NCBI GenBank assembly: GCA_018334735.1
Contig: JAGXLK010000014.1
Span: forward strand, 1 to 13,191
Direction: 5' to 3'
From: Planctomycetota bacterium
Lineage (GTDB): Bacteria; Planctomycetota; Brocadiia; SM23-32
Length of the DNA: 13,191 nucleotides
Under the pieces are notes generated by a model, which was not told the origin of the DNA, did no database searches, and was given only the letters and a program-made list of their open reading frames with translations. Shown here in pieces: positions 1 through 7,073 of the stretch (position 1 is the first letter of the stretch; each line of letters begins with the position of its first letter). Position numbers and translations under genes: made by a program.

Positions 1-328
1 GGGGAATTTCCCCCGTGAGGTTTTCCACTTTCAGCTTTGGGGCATTTGGGGCATTCTCCGCCTTAATAAAATGGGGCTGGATAGACGGATCGTCGGGGCT
101 ATTCGGCGCCATAGTATCCCAGGTATTTGTTTTAGTTTTTTCCTGTTGGTCTGTGTCCGTATCGGCTGGGTCGGATACAAGAACCACATCTTGCGGTGAT
201 CGGCATCCGCCGACGTTCAAGGCAAGAATAATTATCAGGATCAGGCTCCACCATGCGAACTGTCCAAAGGGTTGACCCTTCGTATCAGTTATTTCTACAC
301 AGCGGGCGAACGGTTTCCCAAATTTCAT
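1..328 (-). CDS. Putative lipoprotein or membrane-anchored protein, 3' end cut by window edge
   Basis: Seen: an open frame from ATG at 328 runs leftward off the window with no stop, giving 109 codons. A GAGGAG Shine-Dalgarno site (336-341) lies 7 nt before the ATG, and the start overlaps the end of the tmk-like gene by 44 bp, so translational coupling is likely. The protein begins MKFGKPFARC, has a hydrophobic segment WWSLILIIILALNV at about residues 26-39, then VGGC with Cys42, which resembles a lipobox. After it comes a Pro/Asp/Thr/Lys-rich low-complexity linker typical of secreted proteins. Inference: exported and lipid-anchored, or a type II membrane protein if Cys42 is not processed. The region before the hydrophobic segment (about 25 residues) is long for a signal peptide. 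No recognisable domain in the visible part; function unknown. Confidence 0.62.
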   Translation of the reverse strand, partial: MKFGKPFARCVEITDTKGQPFGQFAWWSLILIIILALNVGGCRSPQDVVLVSDPADTDTDQQEKTKTNTWDTMAPNSPDDPSIQPHFIKAENAPNAPKLKVENLTGEIP

Positions 329-974
329 TGGCAATCTCCTCTTTGGAACGCGGCATCTCTCCGGCAGCTCCCGCAATTGTGATCCAGTTTGATTCCTGGC
401 GGGCCAGGCTCTGATAGACTTCGCGGGTGGACTCCAGGTGTTTCGTGTCGGATTCGTGAATGTCCTGACTGTCTTTCAGATATTCACGTTTACCTTTTGT
501 TCCGATGAGTTTCGCGGCGATGTTAACCGGCATATCAAGCCAAAAATGCAGATCAGGACGGGGGAGACCAAAGATATTGTATTCCAGTTTCTGATCCCAC
601 TGGCAGAAAGCATTTCGCTCTGTTTCGTCTTCTATTTTGCTGCCCTGATGCGCGAGGTTGGCGCTGACATATCGATTGCAGACTACCGCATCGCCTCTTT
701 GAAGCCATTCTGTCAATTGATCCCGACTCTCCCAGCGGTCGCAGGCAAACGGCAGGGAGGCCAGATAGGGGTTGACAGATCCTGCATCGCTGGCAAAATC
801 GCCCCTTAGATAGCGGGCACAAAGATCTCCAAAAAATCCTTCCTCGTAATGAGGGAATTCAACATAGCGAGCGGTGTGGCCGACCGAACGAATATTTTCG
901 CAAAGCTGTCGGCTTTGCACAGTTTTACCACTGCCGTCTATCCCGCAGATAACAAGTAGAAGCCCCTTTTTCAT
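285..974 (-). CDS. Thymidylate kinase-like P-loop nucleotide kinase
   Basis: Family role: dTMP kinases transfer phosphate from ATP to dTMP, making dTDP for DNA synthesis in the cytoplasm. Seen: 229 residues, near the usual 200-215; Walker A GIDGSGKT at 11-18; FPHY at 40-43 as in the FP motif of TMP kinases; FACDRWE at 77-82; NRYVSANLAHQG at 100-111 where most members have a DR[YFH] motif; PDLHFWLDMP at 140-149; and a Lys/Arg-rich lid GTKGKREYLKDS at 158-169. The Asp-to-Asn change at 100 is unusual. The ATG at 974 has no close Shine-Dalgarno; GAGGAGGG lies about 18 nt away, and no better in-frame start is visible. It is 41 bp after the amidohydrolase and overlaps the lipoprotein gene. It could serve a related nucleotide or deoxynucleoside instead, so the symbol tmk is withheld. 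Confidence 0.85.
   Translation of the reverse strand: MKKGLLLVICGIDGSGKTVQSRQLCENIRSVGHTARYVEFPHYEEGFFGDLCARYLRGDFASDAGSVNPYLASLPFACDRWESRDQLTEWLQRGDAVVCNRYVSANLAHQGSKIEDETERNAFCQWDQKLEYNIFGLPRPDLHFWLDMPVNIAAKLIGTKGKREYLKDSQDIHESDTKHLESTREVYQSLARQESNWITIAGAAGEMPRSKEEIANEIWETVRPLCRNN
336..341 (-). promoter_or_regulatory. Ribosome binding site of the lipoprotein gene
   Basis: GAGGAG on the minus strand, 7 nt upstream of the ATG at 328. It lies inside the coding sequence of the tmk-like gene. It is the main evidence that the overlapping downstream frame is really translated. Confidence 0.6.
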
Positions 975-1015
975 GGCAGAAGCGATTTCGGCCCTCCTCG
1001 GTAATCTTCGGAGTG

Positions 1016-2299
1016 TTAAATATCGAAAATCTCAAGGGCATTTTCTCTCAAGAGGCGGCGGGCCAGGTCCACTGCTTCTTCCTCTGTACCTCGCTCTTTA
1101 CCCACGAAATCCTCGGCCAGCACTTTTGCAAGGGAGCGACGGTACATGTTGAATTTGGGTAGTCCAAATTCCAGTTTATACATGTCGCTATAATAACCGA
1201 TTAATTTAGTTTTCGGCACGCTCTGGAGTCTGGCTTTAAGATCCTGTTCGATGTAAGCAGGAATAGTATCGTACCACCAGTGGCCGCTCACAACGACGTT
1301 TTGGACGATCCAGCCGTAGCTGGCCAATTCTTGAGCCTGGCTATCGCTCAGGACGGATACGCAGAACGTAAGGTCGGAACATTCGTTGAACAGAGGTAAC
1401 AATGAATGAAGCGTATCGCCGGCTCTGGGTAGATCTTTTCCTTTTAGCACGCCGTGACGATATGCGTTACGAACTGCCCCGGCCATTAACTGAAAAGGCA
1501 TGCCTTTTTCTTCACAAAGTTCTGCGAGATCAAAGAGGATGCCACACTGGAGCGTGGCTGTCTCCGAAGCGCTCAGCGGTTTTCCCTGAGCAGCTTTCCC
1601 CACCGCCGTGTCCATGTCGCTTTCTACGACGGGGTACACTTCGAACAGGGGGGGAAGTGAGAGTGCAACACTGGCCGCTCCATTTTTTCTGAAACGGTCC
1701 ACTATAGATTCCAGGGCCTGGCGCAGGCTGGCGGAATCCCCGATATCCGTGTCGCTGATTTTACACAGAGACTCTCGCACTTCAGCGTTTCGGAACTCGA
1801 ACACCAGAGTGTCCGCCCGCAGCGATGGCACAAACATATCCTGATCGATACGATCCAGATCGTCGTCGAACTGGTTTGTCAGAAAGACTTTTTCAATTGA
1901 GGACGCATCGAGGATCTCTCGTGCCCGTCCAGGCTCTTTGGCGGCATTTTCTACAGATTCCGCGAGTCCCTTCCAGTTGTCATGGGTGAGTTTTTGATCC
2001 TGAAAACCGAACAGCTCGCGACTCAGCTCGATCATCCAGCTGTATTGCACGGTGTTGTCGAGGGGTTCCAGGGCCTGGACAAGTGAGGACAGCATTTTCT
2101 CGTCGGGATTATCTTCAGCGATAACATCCTTTTGCATGCCGGCACTGTGGGCGAGTTCGGTGAAGTAATGGTATCCGAGCAGTTCCCGGAGGGAGGCGGC
2201 ATACGGAGCCTCAAAAGGGACGTGTGAGTGCACGTCTATGACCGGGATCGACATAATTTCGTCCAGGAGTCGTTTCTCGAGTTTATTTTCGGGATCCAT
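1016..2299 (-). CDS. Uronate isomerase-like amidohydrolase-superfamily protein with altered active site
   Basis: Family role: uronate isomerases (UxaC) interconvert D-glucuronate/D-galacturonate and the corresponding ketose acids, using an amidohydrolase TIM barrel. Seen: 427 residues (UxaC is about 470). IDVHSH at 21-26 supplies the HxH metal site (H24, H26). GYHYFTELAHSAG at 42-54 resembles the DHY..WRAM segment (H44, Y45). PFQLMAGAVRN at 268-278 resembles MQLHxGAxRN but has Met272 for His. SGHWWYDT at 338-345 resembles the WWFND motif. IGYYSDMYKLEFGLP at 367-381 resembles GMLTDSRSFLSYP: Asp372 is kept but the Arg two residues on is Tyr. The C-terminus ALEIFDI matches the family ending. AGAGG lies 7 nt before the ATG. 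The lost His and Arg argue against ordinary uronate isomerase activity. First gene of a probable operon with the tmk-like and lipoprotein genes. Confidence 0.8.
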   Translation of the reverse strand: MDPENKLEKRLLDEIMSIPVIDVHSHVPFEAPYAASLRELLGYHYFTELAHSAGMQKDVIAEDNPDEKMLSSLVQALEPLDNTVQYSWMIELSRELFGFQDQKLTHDNWKGLAESVENAAKEPGRAREILDASSIEKVFLTNQFDDDLDRIDQDMFVPSLRADTLVFEFRNAEVRESLCKISDTDIGDSASLRQALESIVDRFRKNGAASVALSLPPLFEVYPVVESDMDTAVGKAAQGKPLSASETATLQCGILFDLAELCEEKGMPFQLMAGAVRNAYRHGVLKGKDLPRAGDTLHSLLPLFNECSDLTFCVSVLSDSQAQELASYGWIVQNVVVSGHWWYDTIPAYIEQDLKARLQSVPKTKLIGYYSDMYKLEFGLPKFNMYRRSLAKVLAEDFVGKERGTEEEAVDLARRLLRENALEIFDI

Positions 2300-2395
2300 T
2301 GTATTTCCTCTTTTGCGGTGTCGAGCGTCGCCCGATTTTTACTGTTTTCGAGTAGAAAGTTTGCTATTTTACATCAATCTGATAAGGGAAATAGC

Positions 2396-2425
2396 ATTGT
2401 ATGCCGCTGCCCGGCGATTGGTCAA
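2396..2425 (-). promoter_or_regulatory. Predicted sigma70-type promoter for the amidohydrolase/tmk-like operon
   Basis: On the minus strand, TTGACC (plus 2420-2425, 5/6 to consensus) is separated by 18 nt from TACAAT (plus 2396-2401, 5/6). This would give a transcript starting near 2389 and a leader of about 90 nt before the ATG at 2299. It is the best promoter match in the window upstream of a minus-strand gene, and it supports transcribing the amidohydrolase separately from UPF0210. Confidence 0.55.
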
Positions 2426-2435
2426 ACGTGTGTTC

Positions 2436-2462
2436 TAGCCTGCATCTTACGGATGCAGGCTA
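2436..2462. repeat. Perfect 11-bp hairpin (TAGCCTGCATC stem, 5-nt loop)
   Basis: TAGCCTGCATC (2436-2446) pairs perfectly with GATGCAGGCTA (2452-2462) around TTACG. There is no T run on either strand after the stem, so it is not a typical intrinsic terminator. It ends 10 bp upstream of the -35 of the amidohydrolase promoter, so it could be an operator for a dimeric regulator, or a terminator for transcripts coming from UPF0210 that works without a U tract. Confidence 0.6.
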
Positions 2463-2661
2463 TATAAAGCGGCGCATGCCGTTTAGGGGTAAGAACTTAC
2501 GACAACAAGAAGTGTTCGCAATTTCCGGCCAGTGTTACTGTGCAGCAAGATGTCTGTATCTTCCTTGTGAAAAAGCAGTTAAAGCCAATCGTTTCTCAAC
2601 GTAGCGTTCGCCTCCTTGCTGATCACTGATTTTAAGTTGTCAGATTTATGCGCCGTTTTTT

Positions 2662-2763
2662 TAGCCCGGATTTTTGGCTGAGAAGGGTTATGAACGGTGT
2701 TCAATAAAGATTCTACCCTGACTTGACAAAAAGGGCGTCCAATTATCCGTAAAATCCGGGCTA
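2662..2763. repeat. 13-bp inverted repeat pair 76 bp apart
   Basis: TAGCCCGGATTTT (2662-2674) has its exact reverse complement AAAATCCGGGCTA at 2751-2763, just after the stop of UPF0210 (2774). The pair could fold the 3' end of the UPF0210 transcript into a long stem-loop, or be the ends of a small nonautonomous element. No flanking target duplication is evident. Confidence 0.6.
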
Positions 2764-2773
2764 GCCTGAATTG

Positions 2774-4147
2774 TCAGTTATTCAAAGATTGCAGAGGTGC
2801 CGGGATTCTTCCGCCTCTGTTCACAAATGTTTCAGCCGAACCGGCTGCGCGGATGGATATCGCAACGCTTTCGCCGAAAAGCCCACCAAAATGAGCAATT
2901 TCTCCGGCTTTCTTGCCCGGCACGGGAATCACCCGTACACTTGTGGTTTTGCGGTTAATGACGCCGATTGCCGCCTCATCGGCCACGAGGGCGGCTATGG
3001 TGGATGCCGAAGTATCGCCCGGCAAAACGACCATGTCCAGGCCTACCGAACAAACGCTGCTCATCGCTTCAAGTTTTTCCAATGATAGATCACCGTTGCG
3101 AGCGGCTTCGGCCAGGGATTTGTCTTCGCTCACCGGGATGAACGCGCCGCTGAGTCCTCCCACGGAAGATGAGGCAAAGAGACCACCTTTTTTGACCGCA
3201 TCGTTCAGCAGGGCAATGGCAGCGGTGGAGCCAGGAGATCCAATTTTTTTGATTCCCATCGCGTGGAGTATTTCCCCGACACTGTCCCCAACACGCGGAG
3301 TTGGAGCCAGAGAAAGATCGACGATCCCAAAATCGGCACCAACCCGATCCGCAACTTCACGCCCAATCAGTTCACCAACACGTGTGACTCGGAACGAGGT
3401 CTTTTTGATTTGTTCGGCGACCTCTCCCAAATTAGGGCGGTTTTGGTCTGAGCAGAGCCGCTCGACGGATCGTTTTACGACCCCGGGTCCGCTGACACCG
3501 ATATTGACCACGCAATCCGGTTCTCCATGTCCCAGAACCGCTCCTGCCATGAAAGGATTATCGTCCGGTATATTTGCGAAAATGCTCAGTTTGGCTGCCC
3601 CAAAACCATCGCGTTCCGAAGTGGCCTGAGCCAGTTTTAGAACCTGCTCTGCCGCGAGACGGGCAGCGTCCATATTGATTCCGGCGGCGGTGCTCGCCAC
3701 ATTGACCGATGAACATACCCGGTCGGTTTGACTGAGTGCAACCGGGATGGCCCGGATCAGCGCTTCTTCCGGAGGTGTCATGCCTTTCTGGACAAGGGCA
3801 CTGAACCCCCCTACCAGATCGACACCAACTTCCTCGGCGGCGCTGTCGAGCGCGTGTGCGATATCGACAAAAGCTGTCTCGCTCCCGCCGGCCGAGATGG
3901 CACTGATGGGTGTCACGGCGAGGCGTTTGTTGACCACGGGGATGCCGTATTTGTTCCCGATTTCTTCGCATATCCGGACCAGTTTGCCCGCTCGGGAACG
4001 TATCTTGAAATCAATTTTTCTGCACAGTTTTTTGATATCCGGATCGGCACAGTCAAGCAAATTGATCCCGAGGGTTACTGTGCGCACGTCCAGATTTTCC
4101 TCCTGAAACATGCGCAGGGTTGTCATGATGTCTTCAGTTCTGAGCAT
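2774..4147 (-). CDS. UPF0210 (PFL-family) protein
   Basis: Family: UPF0210 proteins have a glycyl-radical-enzyme-like (PFL) barrel fold; their biochemical role is not established and they are often encoded next to an ACT-domain protein. Seen: the opening MLRTEDIMTTLRM, then LDVRTVTLGINLLDC at about 19-33, many Gly-rich segments such as NIGVSGPGVV, then LPGDTSASTIAALVADEAAIG, INRKTTSVRVIPVPGK and a closing GGRIPAPLQSLNN, all family-like along the whole length. The ATG at 4147 is chosen because AGGA lies 7 nt upstream, the ACT gene stops 2 nt before it, and the family starts here; it gives 457 residues, the usual size. A start at 4186 (13 residues longer) would overlap the ACT gene and lacks family similarity. 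Tight spacing implies translational coupling with ACT. Confidence 0.93.
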   Translation of the reverse strand: MLRTEDIMTTLRMFQEENLDVRTVTLGINLLDCADPDIKKLCRKIDFKIRSRAGKLVRICEEIGNKYGIPVVNKRLAVTPISAISAGGSETAFVDIAHALDSAAEEVGVDLVGGFSALVQKGMTPPEEALIRAIPVALSQTDRVCSSVNVASTAAGINMDAARLAAEQVLKLAQATSERDGFGAAKLSIFANIPDDNPFMAGAVLGHGEPDCVVNIGVSGPGVVKRSVERLCSDQNRPNLGEVAEQIKKTSFRVTRVGELIGREVADRVGADFGIVDLSLAPTPRVGDSVGEILHAMGIKKIGSPGSTAAIALLNDAVKKGGLFASSSVGGLSGAFIPVSEDKSLAEAARNGDLSLEKLEAMSSVCSVGLDMVVLPGDTSASTIAALVADEAAIGVINRKTTSVRVIPVPGKKAGEIAHFGGLFGESVAISIRAAGSAETFVNRGGRIPAPLQSLNN

Positions 4148-4149
4148 CT

Positions 4150-4734
4150 TTATATCCTGGTGGAGGAAGCCGGTGTAGCCTGACAAAAATCGACGTGGCT
4201 TGTGGCCAGGAATACATTTTCGTGCTGCAGGCTAACTTCGACCTCGTCGCCTGACCACAGATCCTGTACGTCCATTTGTAGTCTTTCAATTTCGCGTCCG
4301 GGCGGCACCTCGATTTGTGCAATCAGGAGAAAATCATCGGTTTTTACCACGGCATAAAGGTCCTCGATGTTGATCCCCCTGCTGGCCATATATGACGTGA
4401 TTCGATGAATAATACCTTTTTGATCGGGTCCGGTAATAGTAATGATTAATCTCTGGGCTTCTTCTACCATTGGTCGATCCGCCACAGGCACCTGTTCTTT
4501 CACAAGAACTCCGAGCTCACCGGGTTGTCCCTTGCCACGGATTTCTTCAGCTACGCGCTCGCCCTCAATATCATCTTCGAAACTGGCGGCCACAATGATC
4601 GTGAAATATCCTTTTACAACAGTCTGACTGAGGGCATCAATGTTTCCTTCGAGGTCCAGAATTGCTTCCGAGAGGTCGGAGATGATGCCCACACGATCGA
4701 CTGACATTACGGTAATGACGAAATTACTTGGCAT
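4150..4734 (-). CDS. Double ACT-domain regulatory protein
   Basis: ACT domains bind amino acids or other small ligands and regulate a partner enzyme or transcription; two in tandem resemble GcvR-type proteins. Seen: ACT 1 begins NFVITVMSVDRVGIISDLSEA near the N-terminus, with the Asp-Arg-x-Gly-Ile turn. ACT 2 begins RLIITITGPDQKGIIHRITS at about residues 95-114, with the Pro-Asp-x-x-Gly-Ile turn. No DNA-binding or catalytic domain is visible. Start: GAGAGGAG directly abuts an ATG at 4740 and lies 6 nt before the second ATG at 4734, so 4734 (194 residues) is preferred. It is 47 bp after gpsA and its TAA is 2 nt before UPF0210, a pairing found in distant bacteria, which suggests it senses a ligand for UPF0210. 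Ligand unknown. Confidence 0.9.
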   Translation of the reverse strand: MPSNFVITVMSVDRVGIISDLSEAILDLEGNIDALSQTVVKGYFTIIVAASFEDDIEGERVAEEIRGKGQPGELGVLVKEQVPVADRPMVEEAQRLIITITGPDQKGIIHRITSYMASRGINIEDLYAVVKTDDFLLIAQIEVPPGREIERLQMDVQDLWSGDEVEVSLQHENVFLATSHVDFCQATPASSTRI

Positions 4735-4781
4735 GAACATCTCCTCTCGGCTTTGGGCGGGGGAATCAGGGGGCTATCGAT

Positions 4782-5825
4782 TTATTCTCGCGTATCGAGT
4801 TCGGGACGGGGTTCCCTCTGCATTAACTCCATCCCAGCTTCTCTCGGCTCTTTCCCCTCGAACAACAGGGAATAGACCTGACGTGTTACGGGCATTTCAA
4901 TGTTATGCTGGTTTGCGAGCTCGCACGCGGAACGTGTGGTTCGCACGCCTTCAGCCACTTTTTCCATATCTGAAAGTATCTCATCCAGCGTCTCACCTTG
5001 ACCGAGTCTGATGCCGACCGACCGGTTTCGGCCGTGGGGGCTGATGCAGGTGGTGATAAGATCCCCCAGACCCGTCAGACCCGCAAATGTCTCCGGGTGC
5101 CCTCCCAGCGCCACGCCGAGGCGTCTGATTTCCGCCAGCCCCCGCGTCAAAAGAGCACTTTTAGCATTGTCTCCGAAATTCAGTCCATCGCAAACGCCCG
5201 CCGCGATGGCGATAACGTTTTTTAATGCGGCACCGAGTTCCACGCCGATGAGATCCGTATTGGTGTAGACGCGAAACGTGGCGCACATGAAATTGTCCTG
5301 CACCTTTTCGGCGAGTTCTTTCTGCCGGCTGGTAGCAACGACCGTGGTTGGCATTCGCTGAGCGACTTCTTCTGCATGGCTGGGACCATAGAGCCCGGCC
5401 AATTTTATGTTTTCGCCGCACACGTCTTCAATGATCTGGCTGCCCGTCAGTAGAGTCTCTTCTTCAATGCCTTTGGCAACGTTGACGACCAGCTGATTTT
5501 TATGGACCCAGCGGGCCAGCGGTTGGCAGACGTCTCTCATGTAAATCGTGGGCGTTGCCATGACCACGATATCCGCTTCTGGAACGCAATCGGCCATATC
5601 GCTGGTCAATTCTATGGACTCACTGATGGCGACATCGGACAGGTAACGGGGATTTTGACGCGTCCGGGACATTTCCTCAACGTATTCTGGTTCCACGCCC
5701 CAGATAGTTACCTTATGTCCAATTCCATCAAGCAAAAGGGCGAGGGCTGTTCCCCAACCACCGCAACCGATGACCGCGACATTCTGGCAGGTTTCATCTG
5801 CTGTTTTTTTCGCTTGTTCAGACAT
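4782..5825 (-). CDS. gpsA: NAD(P)-dependent glycerol-3-phosphate dehydrogenase
   Basis: Reduces dihydroxyacetone phosphate to sn-glycerol 3-phosphate, the backbone precursor of phospholipids; cytoplasmic. Seen: 347 residues, close to the usual 330-340. Rossmann motif IGCGGWGTALA at 19-29; VAKGIEEET at 116-124 with the conserved Lys118; GPSHAEEV at 147-154; catalytic Lys202 in LKNVIAIAAG; GDNAKSALLTRGLAEI at 218-233; TGLGDLITTC at 251-260 with Asp255; and RNR at 266-268. All expected catalytic residues are present. The N-terminus carries about 15 extra polar residues (MSEQAKKTADETCQ). The ATG is preceded by CGGAGA at 4-5 nt. A promoter-like sequence lies just upstream, so it is probably the first gene of gpsA-ACT-UPF0210, giving constitutive, housekeeping-like expression. 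Confidence 0.97.
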   Translation of the reverse strand: MSEQAKKTADETCQNVAVIGCGGWGTALALLLDGIGHKVTIWGVEPEYVEEMSRTRQNPRYLSDVAISESIELTSDMADCVPEADIVVMATPTIYMRDVCQPLARWVHKNQLVVNVAKGIEEETLLTGSQIIEDVCGENIKLAGLYGPSHAEEVAQRMPTTVVATSRQKELAEKVQDNFMCATFRVYTNTDLIGVELGAALKNVIAIAAGVCDGLNFGDNAKSALLTRGLAEIRRLGVALGGHPETFAGLTGLGDLITTCISPHGRNRSVGIRLGQGETLDEILSDMEKVAEGVRTTRSACELANQHNIEMPVTRQVYSLLFEGKEPREAGMELMQREPRPELDTRE

Positions 5826-5866
5826 AGTTCTCCGGGCGCTGATCGAGAGAAAACCTTCCCTTCGGC

Positions 5867-5894
5867 ATTATAGGCAATCGCCTGAGAAATACAA
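5867..5894 (-). promoter_or_regulatory. Predicted promoter of gpsA
   Basis: On the minus strand, a perfect TATAAT (plus 5867-5872) lies 16 nt after TTGTAT (plus 5889-5894), a weak -35. The -10 ends about 41 nt before the gpsA ATG. It sits in the 113-bp gap after the epimerase-like gene, where no terminator hairpin is visible, so read-through from upstream is also possible. Confidence 0.45.
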
Positions 5895-5938
5895 TGGGGA
5901 AGACCATCAATGAAACACCTCCGAGTTCAGACAGTTTT

Positions 5939-6976
5939 TCAATAGTTGTGATCCGCACGGCCAAAGAGAGTTGGTTTGCCCCAGTATTCTCCACCGGATC
6001 CAACCCACCGGGCAGCCGCTTTTATAATTTCACCTGGTTCGTCGCGGTATTCTCCCAATAAGTTGCGTGCCTTTTTGTCAGTGCTTATCAGCGCTTCATC
6101 CCCGGGATCGTCTGCGAACACGGGCTCACGGTCAAGGTGTTTTCCGAGGTGCCTGGCGATATCTTCCACTTCCATGATCGGGCCCGAGCAGTTGAGAATT
6201 TCCGCGGGGTTGGCAGCATACTTCAGCCCTCTGAGGGCGACATCAATGGCGTCCCGTTGGGAAATAAGGTTAACACAGGGCATTTGGAGTGAGATGGGTT
6301 CTCCCTGCTGAATCATCCGCGCAAGATCCACCACAACTCCATATCCGAGATGCTGGGCATAGGCAAGCCGGAAGAACAGTATTTTTTGTGCGGATGCGCT
6401 GAGTTGAGTCGTCCGGAAAGCGCTCTCGCGCGCGATGATTCCCCAGCCGTAGACCCCTTTTGGATCGAGATCATCGTCTTCGCTGCATCCCCGCGAGTCG
6501 ACAGGTACGTGGGGATAGGGGTTGGTGGAAGAAAAGGCGACCAGGCGAGAATTTGGGAACCGGCGGCCCACAAGATAGGGAAGAATGGCGTTCAGGTGCC
6601 ACGCCTGGCGATAATTGTCGGAAGAACCGAACTTGAATCCGACCATGTAGACCAAGTTTGGGACGTCGGGAAGCGAACGGAGGAAATCTTCATCGGTGAG
6701 ATCTCCTTTTAATATCTGAGCACCAACCTCCTGCAAACGGGTTACGTCCTCCCCCGAAGGGTCCGAGAAGCGGGAGACAGCAAAAACGGTTCTTTCTGTT
6801 CCGCTGGCTCGATCGGCCCGACGCCAGGTTTCGATAAGATCCGGTCCCATTTTCCCACCTGCACCGAGAACCATAAGGTCGCCGTCAAGCTCTTCAGTGA
6901 AATTTACCAGTCCGGAGGTCGGTTCCGTCATACACAGACGCAGGTCTTCGGCATTTTTAATGTCTTCCAGTTGCAT
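5939..6976 (-). CDS. NAD-dependent epimerase/dehydratase-like SDR protein
   Basis: Extended short-chain dehydrogenase fold that should bind NAD(P) and act on a sugar or sugar derivative. Seen: Rossmann motif VLGAGGKMGPDL at about 36-47 from the chosen start; GDLTDEDFL and a Val-Tyr-Met-Val-Gly-Phe strand; AFSSTNPYP with the active-site Ser/Thr; and YGWGIIARE at 176-184, where the usual YxxxK has Ile instead of Lys. The C-terminus has NCSGP and SxDKKARNLLG segments as in nucleoside-sugar epimerases. Start: an ATG at 7039 has no ribosome site, whereas AAAGGA lies 9 nt before the ATG at 6976 and the sequence from there (MQLEDIKNAEDL) looks like the start of related proteins; ATG 6985 is a lesser option. 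Follows the sulfatase gene by 97 bp. Without the Lys, standard redox catalysis is doubtful. Confidence 0.82.
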   Translation of the reverse strand: MQLEDIKNAEDLRLCMTEPTSGLVNFTEELDGDLMVLGAGGKMGPDLIETWRRADRASGTERTVFAVSRFSDPSGEDVTRLQEVGAQILKGDLTDEDFLRSLPDVPNLVYMVGFKFGSSDNYRQAWHLNAILPYLVGRRFPNSRLVAFSSTNPYPHVPVDSRGCSEDDDLDPKGVYGWGIIARESAFRTTQLSASAQKILFFRLAYAQHLGYGVVVDLARMIQQGEPISLQMPCVNLISQRDAIDVALRGLKYAANPAEILNCSGPIMEVEDIARHLGKHLDREPVFADDPGDEALISTDKKARNLLGEYRDEPGEIIKAAARWVGSGGEYWGKPTLFGRADHNY

Positions 6977-7073
6977 TCCGAACATTCCTTTCGATTGTGA
7001 CGCGCTTTGCTGATCCGCCGGAGTCCACCGAATAGCCATCTCGATTCGATGTTTGTCTCAGACGCTAAAAGCA

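Larger units (their letters stand above)
2300..2773. other. 474-bp intergenic region with promoter, hairpin and a distant inverted repeat
   Basis: No convincing gene: the short open frames here lack ribosome sites and family-like sequence. From left to right it holds a leader of about 90 nt for the amidohydrolase gene, including a 7-bp inverted repeat (2363-2369 with 2389-2395); a minus-strand promoter (2396-2425); an 11-bp perfect hairpin (2436-2462); about 200 bp in which I see nothing; and a 13-bp inverted repeat pair (2662-2674 and 2751-2763). The TTGACA at 2723-2728 on the plus strand has no -10 at a workable distance. Confidence 0.7.

Noticed and set aside
15..275. Plus-strand 86-codon frame at the left edge
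   Set aside because: It lies opposite the minus-strand lipoprotein frame, which has a ribosome site, a signal-like segment and a typical linker; the plus frame reads as antisense composition.
2401..2604. Plus-strand 67-codon frame in the intergenic region
   Set aside because: It contains the hairpin and overlaps the minus promoter, and has no Shine-Dalgarno and no family-like sequence.
2723..2755. TTGACA and TAAAAT as a plus-strand promoter
   Set aside because: The spacing is 21 nt, too long for a sigma70 promoter, and it would only transcribe antisense to UPF0210.
2300..2773. Possible tRNA or riboswitch in the intergenic region
   Set aside because: No cloverleaf, TTCGA loop or known riboswitch core could be found by eye.
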